Assembly: GCA_905339255.1 (NCBI GenBank)
Contig: CAJPFO010000090.1
Span: 1-54,153 of the forward strand
Direction: 5' to 3'
Length of the DNA: 54,153 nt
Origin: Myxococcaceae bacterium
GTDB lineage: Bacteria; Myxococcota_A; UBA9160
In this document: piece by piece, positions 34,013 to 41,384 of the stretch
How positions within the stretch are numbered: the stretch's first letter is position 1
Layout of the letters: each line of letters starts with the position of its first letter
Translations under genes and position numbers: made by a program
The notes under the pieces: generated by a model
What the model saw: only the letters and a program-made list of their open reading frames with translations
Told to the model about the DNA's origin: nothing
Database searches by the model: none

Positions 34013-34963
34013 ATGGACGCCGGTTCGGGAAAGAACGCCGAGGGGCCCTCGATCGCGGTGCTCGTTCCGTGCTTCAACGAAGCGGCGTCGGTGGCGACCG
34101 TCGTCACCGCCTTCCGGAGGCATCTACCCTCCGCACGCGTCTACGTCTACGACAACGCCTCGACCGACGAGACGGCGGAGCGTGCGCGGGAGGCCGGCGC
34201 CTCGACGCGAGCCGAGCCGCTTCGCGGGAAGGGCAACGTCGTGCGGCGGATGTTCGCCGACGTCGACGCCGACATCTACGTCCTCGTCGACGGCGACGCC
34301 ACCTACGATGCGGCTTCCGCCCCGACGCTCGTCGAGACGCTCGTCGAGCGGTCGCTCGACATGGTGAACGGACGACGGATCGCGACGGACGCCGCGGCCT
34401 ACCGCAAGGGGCACCGTACGGGGAATGCCCTCCTCGGCACGCTGGTGTCGCTCGTCTTCGGGACCGGCCTGAGCGACGTCCTCTCGGGCTACCGGGTCTT
34501 CTCGAGGCGCTTCGTCAAGTCCTTCCCGGCCCTCTCGATGGGATTCGAGATCGAGACCGAGCTCACGGTGCATGCGCTCGAGCTCCGCATGCCGATCGCC
34601 GAGATCGACACCCCCTACTTTCCGAGGCCGGAGAACTCTCCGAGCAAGCTCAGCACGGTTCGGGACGGCGTGAGAATCCTCGCGCTGATCCTCACCCTCG
34701 TGAAGGAGGAGCGCCCCCTCGCCTTCTTCTCGGCGATGGCCCTCGCCCTCGCGGCGTTCTCACTCACCCTCGCCTGGCCGGTCTTCACGACCTTCTTCGA
34801 GACCGGGCTCGTCCCGCGCCTGCCGACGGCGGTGCTCGCGACCGGCGCCATGCTGCTCGCGTTCCTGAGCTTCTACGCAGGACTCATCCTCGAAACCGTG
34901 ACCCGCGGACGCCGCGAGCTCAAGAGGCTCCACTACCTCTCGATCCCGCCGCTTCGCTCCTGA
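34013..34963 (+). CDS. Family 2 glycosyltransferase with C-terminal membrane helices
   Basis: 316 residues from the ATG at 34013. GT-A motifs are clear: VLVPCFNEAASVATVV, YDNASTDETAERA, and VDGDATYDA as the DxD-containing metal site; also GRRIATDAAAY and GYRVFSRRFVKSFPAL. Two transmembrane segments lie near residues 240-262 and 275-297. This matches polyprenyl-phosphate glycosyltransferases (DPM1/GtrB type) that charge lipid carriers with a sugar. The divergent neighbour is a GT-C enzyme that could use the product. Confidence 0.92.
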   Translation: MDAGSGKNAEGPSIAVLVPCFNEAASVATVVTAFRRHLPSARVYVYDNASTDETAERAREAGASTRAEPLRGKGNVVRRMFADVDADIYVLVDGDATYDAASAPTLVETLVERSLDMVNGRRIATDAAAYRKGHRTGNALLGTLVSLVFGTGLSDVLSGYRVFSRRFVKSFPALSMGFEIETELTVHALELRMPIAEIDTPYFPRPENSPSKLSTVRDGVRILALILTLVKEERPLAFFSAMALALAAFSLTLAWPVFTTFFETGLVPRLPTAVLATGAMLLAFLSFYAGLILETVTRGRRELKRLHYLSIPPLRS

Positions 34964-35157
34964 GCCCGCGCACCATCACGGATGCTCGCAGACGAGGCCT
35001 CCGGCCTCTCGCACGACTCGCAGAGGACGTTTTCGCGAGGCCCTCGCTCTCCGGGACTGGAGTTTCCTGAGATCCGTGGAGCGTGGGTCGCTTCCGGGAA
35101 CCTCCCGAGAGCACTCTGACTCTTTCCTCTCCACCTCCGTCTGATTCTCCATCGATC

Positions 35158-35331
35158 GTCCCGTGGGTGCGGGGGGCAGCCTCTCCCCGAGTTCGGGTCG
35201 TGCGGCTCGATCAGGCCGACCAGTAGAGACCATGGGATCACCGCATCCATCTCGGCCAGGAATCGCCCCTGCTGCGTCGAGCTCTCCTTCTGGCTCCATG
35301 CCGCAGAGGCAAAGTTCTGTTGCTTCTCCAT
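35158..35331 (-). pseudogene. IS5-family transposase remnant (N-terminal fragment)
   Basis: From the ATG at 35331 the frame reads MEKQQNFASAAWSQKESST, then RFLAEMDAVIPWSLLVGLIE and PHDPNSGRGCPP. This matches the opening of IS5-family transposases (FLxEMexVVPWxxLxxLIEPxYPKxGxGRPP). After about 35180 the frame loses similarity and the DDE catalytic part is absent, so only a decayed end remains. It abuts a truncated ZIP transporter, consistent with insertion and later deletion. Confidence 0.8.
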
Positions 35332-35334
35332 CTC

Positions 35335-35558
35335 TCACCCCCGCGCTCGTCCATCATGCGGGGGGACTTCTTCAGAGATTCCCTGGCCGAGGATTTCCCG
35401 GAGCGCGAAGAGCAGCGCGAGCCCGAGTGCGAAGGCGAAGAAGTGCAGGACGCTCGAGCCCACGTCGCGGTGTTCGTTCACTTCCGGCACGAGGTCGGAA
35501 GCTCCGATGTAGAGGAAGTTCCCCGCTGCGAAGGGGAGCAGGAACCCTACGTCGATCG
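35335..35558 (-). pseudogene. C-terminal remnant of a ZIP-family metal transporter
   Basis: About 73 codons read AIDVGFLLPFAAGNFLYIGA, SDLVPEVNEHRDVGSS, then FAFALGLALLFALREILGQG and stop at 35335. FLLPFAAGNFLYIxASDLxPE is the conserved C-terminal helix pair of ZIP (Zn/Fe) transporters. The N-terminal helices are missing, because an intact VOC gene ends at 35583. It is therefore a non-functional fragment, directly beside an IS5 remnant. Confidence 0.8.
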
Positions 35559-35582
35559 CCCGCGACGAGGTGCGCGGCGGGT

Positions 35583-35957
35583 TCAGCCGAGCTTCATGTC
35601 GAAGAAGCAGAGCTTGTTGCCGTCGAGGTCGCGGACGTAGGCGCCGTAAAAGATCGGCATCCGCTCTCCGGGAGCGCCTTCGTCGCGGGCGCCGAGCTCG
35701 ATGGCCTTGGCGTAGAGCTTGTCGACCGCCGCGCGCGAACCCGCCGGGATCGCCACCATGTTGCCGTTTCCGGGATTCTGCTCGCTGCCGTCGTAGGGGG
35801 TGCAGACCGCGAGCATGGGAGTTCCGGGACCCGTCCCGTAGAACTTGATGCGATCCATTCCCATGAGCTGCTTCGCGCCGACCTCGGCGAGAAGCGCGTC
35901 GTAGAACTTGCAGGCGCGGGCGAGGTCCTTCGATCCGATCGTCACGTAACCGATCAT
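35583..35957 (-). CDS. VOC (glyoxalase/bleomycin-resistance) family protein
   Basis: 124 residues, ATG at 35957. The beta-alpha-beta-beta-beta module is visible as IGYVTIGSKDLARACKFYDA and FYGAYVRDLDGNKLCFFD. The C-terminal DLDGN turn is typical, but the metal-ligand Glu normally in DGNxxE is replaced (KLCFF), so the metal site is not canonical. The protein may be a single-domain dimer; the substrate is unknown. It is divergent from the selenoprotein gene at 36119. Confidence 0.9.
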   Translation of the reverse strand: MIGYVTIGSKDLARACKFYDALLAEVGAKQLMGMDRIKFYGTGPGTPMLAVCTPYDGSEQNPGNGNMVAIPAGSRAAVDKLYAKAIELGARDEGAPGERMPIFYGAYVRDLDGNKLCFFDMKLG

Positions 35958-36118
35958 GGTGGGGGTCTCCGTCTCGAGGGTTTCGGTTGCGTCGGGAGTC
36001 TACCCCACGGGCGGAGGGTGAAGGAGGTCGCGCGGTCTTTGCGCGCCGCACGCGAGGCCACGGACCCGGTTTCCGTTCGAGTCGGGCGCGGCTACGCTCG
36101 CGTCGGCGAGGAGGAGCG

Positions 36119-36982
36119 ATGGCCGAAAGTCCCGGAAAGACGGTCGATCCCTGGCGGTTTGCGGGATCGACGCTCACCCGGCTCCTCTCGGCGTCGATTC
36201 CGCCCGAGTCCTCGCATCCGCCGATTCCGTGGGCGGCCGTCGAGAAGCCGCTCGGGGAATCGAAGCTCGCGCTCGTCTCGACGGCGGGACTCTCGATGAA
36301 AGGCGCCCCCCCCTTCGACATGGAACTCGAGCGCCGCGATCCGCTGCGCGGCGATCCGAGCTGGCGTGCGCTGCGCGCCGATGCGACTGCCGCGACGATC
36401 GAGGCGAACCACCTCCACATCGACACGGGGTATCTGCTTCGCGACCTGAACGTCGCGCTTCCTCTCGATCGCCTGCGCGAACTCGTGCGCGATGGCGAGG
36501 TTGGCGCGATGGCCGAGACGCACTACTCGATCATGGGCTATCAGGGCCGCGACACGAGCACGCTCGAACGGGAAAGCGCGCCCGAGATCGCCGCGAGGAT
36601 GAAACGCGAGGAGGTCGATCTCGCCCTCCTCGCCCCCGTTTGACCCGATTGCTGCCGGTCCGTCGGACTGGTCGCGAGGGTGATCGAGGCAGCGGGGATT
36701 CCGACGGTCGTCCTGAACCCGATCTGGGTCTACCAGCGCCGCATCGGCATGCCGCGCGTCGCTGCGATCGAGCATCCCTTCGGGCGCCCGTACGGAGACG
36801 TGAACGACGCCGATACGCAGCGCGCCGTGCTGCGAGCGGCACTCGCCGTCTTCGAGAAGGCGAAAGCGCCGGGGCACGTCGAGCACCTGCCCTTCGTCTG
36901 GCACGAGCCTCCCGAAGAAACGAAATGGCATCCCGCCGAGCCGTCTCCGATCATCGCGCTCATGAAGAGCCGCAAGCGCTGA
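36119..36982 (+). CDS. Selenoprotein of the GrdB/PrdB (glycine/sarcosine/betaine/proline reductase B) family, Sec at codon 175
   Basis: 287 residues if the in-frame TGA at 36641-36643 is read as selenocysteine. ATG 36119 has GAGGAG just upstream. The N-terminal half has LALVSTAGLSMKGAPPFD, GYLLRDLNVALPLDRLRELV, GEVGAMAETHYSIMGYQG, and VDLALLAPV, the typical PrdB/GrdB-family sequence. The TGA follows at the redox site and is followed by PDCCRSVGLVARVIEAAGIP in the same frame, i.e. the UxxC motif (U175, C178, C179), then intact sequence to the stop at 36982. A hairpin follows the TGA. Family members cleave C-N bonds or act as thiol-type oxidoreductases; this shorter solitary form lacks GrdA/GrdC-type partners here, so its substrate is unknown. 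The family is known to use Sec or Cys at this position. Confidence 0.88.
36655..36671 (+). promoter_or_regulatory. Candidate bacterial SECIS hairpin
   Basis: CCGGUCC (36655-36661) pairs with GGACUGG (36665-36671), 7 bp with one G-U wobble, closing a 3-nt loop GUC that begins with G. The loop starts 18 nt after the UGA, within the usual distance for bacterial SECIS elements, which sit inside the coding region and are bound by SelB. The coding constraint (CCRSVGLV) limits how much weight the hairpin alone can bear. Confidence 0.65.
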
Positions 36983-37042
36983 GCGTCGCCAGTAGCGGCC
37001 GCGAGCGCCGCGCTCGTCGTCGCCCCGCCCGCCCGGAAGCCT

Positions 37043-37489
37043 TCAGCCCCCGCCCTTCGCACGCGCGCGACGCCACTGCGAGCACGCTGCAGCGATCGCC
37101 GCGAGCGCCGTGGGCGAGAGGCGCGTCTGTGCGAGTTCGAAAACCTCGCGCTCCTCGAAGCGTACGTGCGCGTCGAGCAGGTGGCCGAAGCGTTCGACGT
37201 GGCCGGCATCCGCAGCGCCTGCCGCCACCAGGCCCCGGAGCAATGCGTGATCGGAGCGGACACGTTCCGCGAGCTCCGACTCGCCGATCTCCTCGAGCGC
37301 GGGCAGCAGGTACTGCTCCTCGATCCGGAAATGCGGCTCGAGCTCGACGTCGAAGGCGGCGCGGACGGCGGCCCAGGCCGAGGCGATCGCCGAGTCATCG
37401 CCGGGTCGTGCGCGAAGGCAACGCCGCGCGAGGACGAGCGCCGTGTGGTGGTCGTCCGAGAGGTCTCGTAGCTCGGCGATCCGCTTCAC
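37043..37489 (-). CDS. Hemerythrin-like (HHE) protein
   Basis: 148 residues. I start at a GTG (37489) because GGGAGG precedes it by six bases and the HHE pattern begins directly after: LRDLSDDHHTALVLARRC, RIEEQYLLPALEE, RSDHALLRGLVA and LLDAHVRFEEREVFELAQ. These His/Glu positions can form a non-haem diiron site in a four-helix bundle. Bacterial homologues sense or bind O2, NO or repair iron clusters. It is 37 bp from the stop of the LLM oxidoreductase and may be co-transcribed with it. It is convergent with the selenoprotein gene, whose stop is 61 bp away. Confidence 0.85.
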   Translation of the reverse strand: MKRIAELRDLSDDHHTALVLARRCLRARPGDDSAIASAWAAVRAAFDVELEPHFRIEEQYLLPALEEIGESELAERVRSDHALLRGLVAAGAADAGHVERFGHLLDAHVRFEEREVFELAQTRLSPTALAAIAAACSQWRRARAKGGG

Positions 37490-37526
37490 GAGAAGCCTCC
37501 CGACCAGCGCTCTCGGCCCCGAAGCG

Positions 37527-38372
37527 CTATCCGATCGCTTCGGCGAGCGCGCGGTAGCCGTCGAGGAGCGGAAGCACGCGCTCGGCCGGCTCGGCGGGCA
37601 CTCCGAGGATCGCGCGCGAGATGCCCGCGTCCCGGAGCCGCTCGAGAATGGCCCTCTCGGGGGGAGCGAAATAGAGCGAGACCTCGACCGCAGCGGGATC
37701 GCGGCCTGCCTCGCGCACCAGGTCGCGAAATTGGTCGAGTCGGCGCAAGACGCCCTCGGCGTCTCCGACGGGGATCCAGCCATCGCCCCAGCGTGCCGCG
37801 CGGCGCGCGGCGCGCGGCCAGCCGCCCCCCACGTGGATCGGGGGGCGCGGCCTCTGCACGGGCTTCGGCCAGGCGAAGATCGGATCGAAATCGACGAACT
37901 CGCCGTGGTACTCGGCCTTCTCCTCGTTCCAGATCGCCTGCATCGCCTCGATCCTCTCGCGAAGGAGCTTGCCGCGCCGCGAGTAGTCGAGCGTCCCGTG
38001 GTTCGCCATCTCCTCCTGGTTCCAGCCCGCGCCGATCCCGAAGACGAAGCGCCCGTTCGAGACCCGGTCGAGTGAGGCCACCTGCTTCGCGGTGTGGATC
38101 GGATCGCGCTGGACGACGAGGCAGACTCCCGTCGCGAGCTTGATCCGGCGCGTGACGCTCGCCGCCGCCGCGAGCACGACGAAGGGATCCATCGCTTCGT
38201 AGTAGATTCGCGGAAGCTCGCCACCGCCGGGATAGGGAGTCTTCCGGCTCGCCGGGATGTGGGAATGCTCGGCCACCCAGATCGACTCGAAGCCGCGCTC
38301 GTCGGCGGCCGCGGCGAGCGCCGGGAAGCTCATCGCGTGCTCGGTCGGAAACGTGCACAGGCCGATCTTCAT
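37527..38372 (-). CDS. Luciferase-like (F420-dependent type) oxidoreductase
   Basis: 281 residues, ATG at 38372 with GAGGGAG upstream. TIM-barrel luciferase-like motifs: FESIWVAEHSHIP, IKLATGVCLVVQRDPIHTAK, LDRVSNGRFVFGIGAGWNQEE, and RPRPPIHVGGG. The GIGAGWNxxE signature is typical of F420- or FMN-dependent members that oxidise or reduce hydride acceptors. The organism would need F420 for the former. The C-terminal RAILGVPAEPAERVLPLLD closes the barrel. The substrate is unknown. Confidence 0.93.
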   Translation of the reverse strand: MKIGLCTFPTEHAMSFPALAAAADERGFESIWVAEHSHIPASRKTPYPGGGELPRIYYEAMDPFVVLAAAASVTRRIKLATGVCLVVQRDPIHTAKQVASLDRVSNGRFVFGIGAGWNQEEMANHGTLDYSRRGKLLRERIEAMQAIWNEEKAEYHGEFVDFDPIFAWPKPVQRPRPPIHVGGGWPRAARRAARWGDGWIPVGDAEGVLRRLDQFRDLVREAGRDPAAVEVSLYFAPPERAILERLRDAGISRAILGVPAEPAERVLPLLDGYRALAEAIG

Positions 38373-38448
38373 GGACTCGCTCCCTCTCGTTCCGTTCGCA
38401 TCGTGGCCGAGGCGCGACGATCGCATCCACCGCGCGCCGTTGCAAAGC

Positions 38449-39150
38449 TCATTCCGGACCCCGAGCCCCTGCGGAAGACGCGGGTGCGGCCCCGGCCCGT
38501 GGATTCTCCACACGGCCGTCGGGATGCTCCGGGGTGACGATTCCGCCCGACATCACGAGCTTGAACGCGTCCTCGACGCTCATCGAGAGCGGGATGAGCT
38601 CGGATTCCGGGGCGAGGACGTAATAGCCGGAGGTCGGGTTCGGCGTCGTCGGAACGAAGACGTTCACGACCCGCGCCGAGGTGCGCTCCTGCACTTCGCC
38701 CTCCGTCACTCCCGTGACGAGACCGACCGCGTAGATCCCCTTGCGGGGATACTCGATCAGGACGACGCGGCGGAAGCTCTGATGTTGCGGGAGCATGATC
38801 GCCTCGACGAGCCGCTTCACGGCCGCGTAGATTCCGCGAAAGACGGGGATCCGGAGCAAGAGCCCGTTCACCCAGCGCGTGATGCGATGGCTCACGAGAG
38901 TGGTCATGGCGAAGCCGAGCGCGACGACCGCAGCGAGCGTGACGAGCGCCCCGAGTCCCGGCACGTAGAAGGGCAAGAGGTTCTCGGGACGAAGTGCCGG
39001 CGGCAGCAGACGGACGCCGGATTCGAGGAGGTCGATCAACCAGCGGAGGATCCAGATCGTGATGAGCAGCGGGAGCACCGAGAGGACTCCCGCGACGAAG
39101 TTCCGGCGAAGGAACTGCTGCATGGATTGGAAGGCCTCGCCCGGACGCAT
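38449..39150 (-). CDS. DUF502 membrane protein
   Basis: 233 residues from the ATG at 39150 (GGGAGGAA upstream). Two N-terminal transmembrane segments (FVAGVLSVLPLLITIWILRW and LVTLAAVVALGFAMTTLV) are followed by a soluble domain with the DUF502 hallmarks IPVFRGIYAAVKRLVEA, VVLIEYPRKGIYAVGLVTG and VFVPTTPNPTSGYY. Homologues are widespread and largely uncharacterised, linked in a few species to membrane or lipid processes. It is an intact member that appears monocistronic, upstream of the GH172 gene on the opposite strand. Confidence 0.92.
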   Translation of the reverse strand: MRPGEAFQSMQQFLRRNFVAGVLSVLPLLITIWILRWLIDLLESGVRLLPPALRPENLLPFYVPGLGALVTLAAVVALGFAMTTLVSHRITRWVNGLLLRIPVFRGIYAAVKRLVEAIMLPQHQSFRRVVLIEYPRKGIYAVGLVTGVTEGEVQERTSARVVNVFVPTTPNPTSGYYVLAPESELIPLSMSVEDAFKLVMSGGIVTPEHPDGRVENPRAGAAPASSAGARGPE

Positions 39151-39293
39151 CGGAGATTCCTCCCGATCGAGAAGCCCGCCCGCGGAAGGGCCGTCCGCCG
39201 GAACCGCGCCGGCGGAACACCCGAGCATCCCGCGTCGGGCGCGGTCTCGCGAGGCCTCGTGCCGGAAGCGGCCCTTGGCGTACCCTGCGCCGC

Positions 39294-40457
39294 ATGCGAG
39301 CGCTCCACGACCCCTCGATCATCGACCTCTCCCTCGACTGTCGCGCGGTGAGTTTCGAGAACCCGACCGGCGCGCGAGGCGCCGGCGGGAAGGCCTGCGG
39401 GGGCCGCAAGGGCGCGCCGTCGAAGCGGCTCGATCCCGGCGAGCGCGTCGTGCTCGCGGATCTCCGGGGCCCCGGAACGATCCGCCACGTCTGGATGACC
39501 TTTCCCCCGGCACGCCCCGAGGTGATGCGCGCGCTCGTCCTCGAGGTCTTCTACGGAGATGGCCCGGAGCCGAGCATCTCGGTTCCCTGCCTCGACTTCT
39601 TCGGCATGCCGCACGGGCGTCCAGTCGCGTTCGCGTCGGCGCTCGTCGCGGCGCAGGAGGCCCGAGGCTTCAACTCGTTCGTTCCGATTCCCTTCCGTGA
39701 GCGGGTACGCGTCGAGCTCTCGAACGGCTCTGCACGCGCGCTCGATCTCTACTACCAGATCGATTACACGCTCGAGCCTCGCCTCCCCGAGGACTCCGGT
39801 TTCCTCCACGTCGCCTGGCGTCGCGAGAACCCGACCACGCTCCGGCGCGACTTCGTGATCAGCGAGGGGCTGCGGGGGCCGGGGCGCTTTCTCGGCTGCA
39901 GCGTCGGAATCCGGACCATCGACGCGGCGATGTGGTACGGCGAAGGCGAGGTCAAGATCTACCGGGATGGCGACCGGGAGTTTCCGACGATCTGCGGAAC
40001 CGGTCTCGAGGACTACGTCGGGAGCGCCTGGGGGATGGGTCCGCACTCCGCTCCCTACGCCGGAGCGCCGCTCGACGTCCGACCGCCGGGCGGACGTCCG
40101 ATGCCGGATTTCCTGGGCTTCTACCGCTGGCACGTCCTCGATCCCATCGTCTACGAGCGCGAGCTCACGGTGACGATCCAGCAGATCGGGGCGATGTACT
40201 TCGGCGAGGGACAGGACGACGCCCTCGCCCGCTACGAGAAGACGAACCCGCCGGCCGGACGAGGCTGGCAGCGTCACGTGCGGCCGGGACTTCTCGCCTG
40301 GGGGATCGCGGAGCGCGTCGACGACTACTGCGCCACCTCGTTCGTCTACTGTCGCGAGGCGCAGGCCGTCCCGCGGCTCGACCTCGCCGCAGCGCTCGAG
40401 GACATCGGGCGCCGCGATTACGAGAAGCCGCTGCCGATGGAAGCGATCTTCGGCTAG
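39294..40457 (+). CDS. GH172-family protein (DUF2961)
   Basis: 387 residues, ATG at 39294. It has the DUF2961 core: LADLRGPGTIRHVWMTFP, VPCLDFFG, FPTICGTGLEDYVGSAWG (Glu239 in GLEDY is a candidate catalytic acid). Members of GH172 are difructose-anhydride or arabinofuranoside-type glycosidases that work as multimers. No signal peptide is seen, so it may be cytoplasmic. A nucleoside-phosphorylase-like gene follows after 9 bp, so the two are co-transcribed. Substrate unknown. Confidence 0.88.
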   Translation: MRALHDPSIIDLSLDCRAVSFENPTGARGAGGKACGGRKGAPSKRLDPGERVVLADLRGPGTIRHVWMTFPPARPEVMRALVLEVFYGDGPEPSISVPCLDFFGMPHGRPVAFASALVAAQEARGFNSFVPIPFRERVRVELSNGSARALDLYYQIDYTLEPRLPEDSGFLHVAWRRENPTTLRRDFVISEGLRGPGRFLGCSVGIRTIDAAMWYGEGEVKIYRDGDREFPTICGTGLEDYVGSAWGMGPHSAPYAGAPLDVRPPGGRPMPDFLGFYRWHVLDPIVYERELTVTIQQIGAMYFGEGQDDALARYEKTNPPAGRGWQRHVRPGLLAWGIAERVDDYCATSFVYCREAQAVPRLDLAAALEDIGRRDYEKPLPMEAIFG

Positions 40458-40466
40458 GCCGGCGAG

Positions 40467-41360
40467 ATGAAAGCACCGGACGACTCCGCGTCGACCTCCG
40501 GGACTCCGTCGCACGACGAAGCTCCGTCCTGCCTCGCCTCGGCGGACGCCCCCATCCTCTCGTGCAAGGACCCGAGCGCGCCGTCGGTCTTCTCACCGCT
40601 CACGGTGCTCTCGGAAGCGAAGCGCCAGAAGGGGCTCGCGGCGCTCCGGGTGCCGCGCGTCTGTGTACTCGACCCCGACGGGGACATCGTGCGTTCGCTC
40701 TTGCGAACGGGCCGGGGCAGGCGGAGCGAGACCTGGGCCTGCTACCACAGCGAGCTCTACGAGGTCGACCTCGAGGGCGTGCGGGTCGGTGTGGTCGGCT
40801 GCGCGGTCGGCGCACCCTACGCCGTGCTCGTGGCGGAGCAGATGTTCTCGTGCGGCTGCGAGCTTCTCGTGAGCATCACGTCTTCGGGCCAGATCTCACG
40901 GGCCGCGGAGCCTCCCTACTTCGTGCTCGTGACGCGAGCGCTCCGCGACGAGGGAACGAGCTACCACTACCTCGCGCCCGCGCGTTACGCGGAGGCCTCG
41001 GCCGAGACCCTCGGCGCCGCGAGAGCAGCGCTCCGCGAAGGCGGAATCGAGGTTCTCGAAGGCGCGAGCTGGACGACCGACGCTCCCTTTCGCGAAACGG
41101 CGCGCGCCGTGGCACTCGCCGAGCGCGAGGGGATCCTCGCCGTCGAAATGGAGTCGGCTGCGCTCTACGCCTTCGCCGCCGCGCGCGAGAAACCCGTCGT
41201 GTGTTTCGCGCACGTGACGAACACGATGGGACAGAGCGAGCGCGAGTTCGAGAAGGGGCACGACGACGGGGTCGCGGCGTCGCTGCGCCTCGTCGCCGCT
41301 CTCGTCCGGATGCCGAGGGGCGTCGATCCGGAAAGGGGCCCCACGAACCCTCGCCGCTGA
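40467..41360 (+). CDS. Purine/uridine phosphorylase-family protein
   Basis: 297 residues, ATG at 40467, nine bases after the GH172 stop. The nucleoside phosphorylase core is visible: VGVVGCAVGAPYAVLVAEQM, LLVSITSSGQIS, and AVEMESAALYAFAA, where the Glu-Met-Glu of EMES contacts the ribose and base. The SVFSPLTVL and VCVLDPDGDIV segments precede the core. It probably cleaves a nucleoside or a related N-glycoside with phosphate. The association with a GH172 glycosidase is interesting: the two could salvage a ribosyl- or arabinosyl-nucleoside, which is speculative. Confidence 0.88.
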   Translation: MKAPDDSASTSGTPSHDEAPSCLASADAPILSCKDPSAPSVFSPLTVLSEAKRQKGLAALRVPRVCVLDPDGDIVRSLLRTGRGRRSETWACYHSELYEVDLEGVRVGVVGCAVGAPYAVLVAEQMFSCGCELLVSITSSGQISRAAEPPYFVLVTRALRDEGTSYHYLAPARYAEASAETLGAARAALREGGIEVLEGASWTTDAPFRETARAVALAEREGILAVEMESAALYAFAAAREKPVVCFAHVTNTMGQSEREFEKGHDDGVAASLRLVAALVRMPRGVDPERGPTNPRR

Positions 41361-41384
41361 GCCCCGACCCCATCCCGGGAACGT

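Noticed and set aside
32419-35070. 883-residue plus frame over the GT-C gene and GT2
   Set aside because: Charged shadow sequence of the real genes in other frames.
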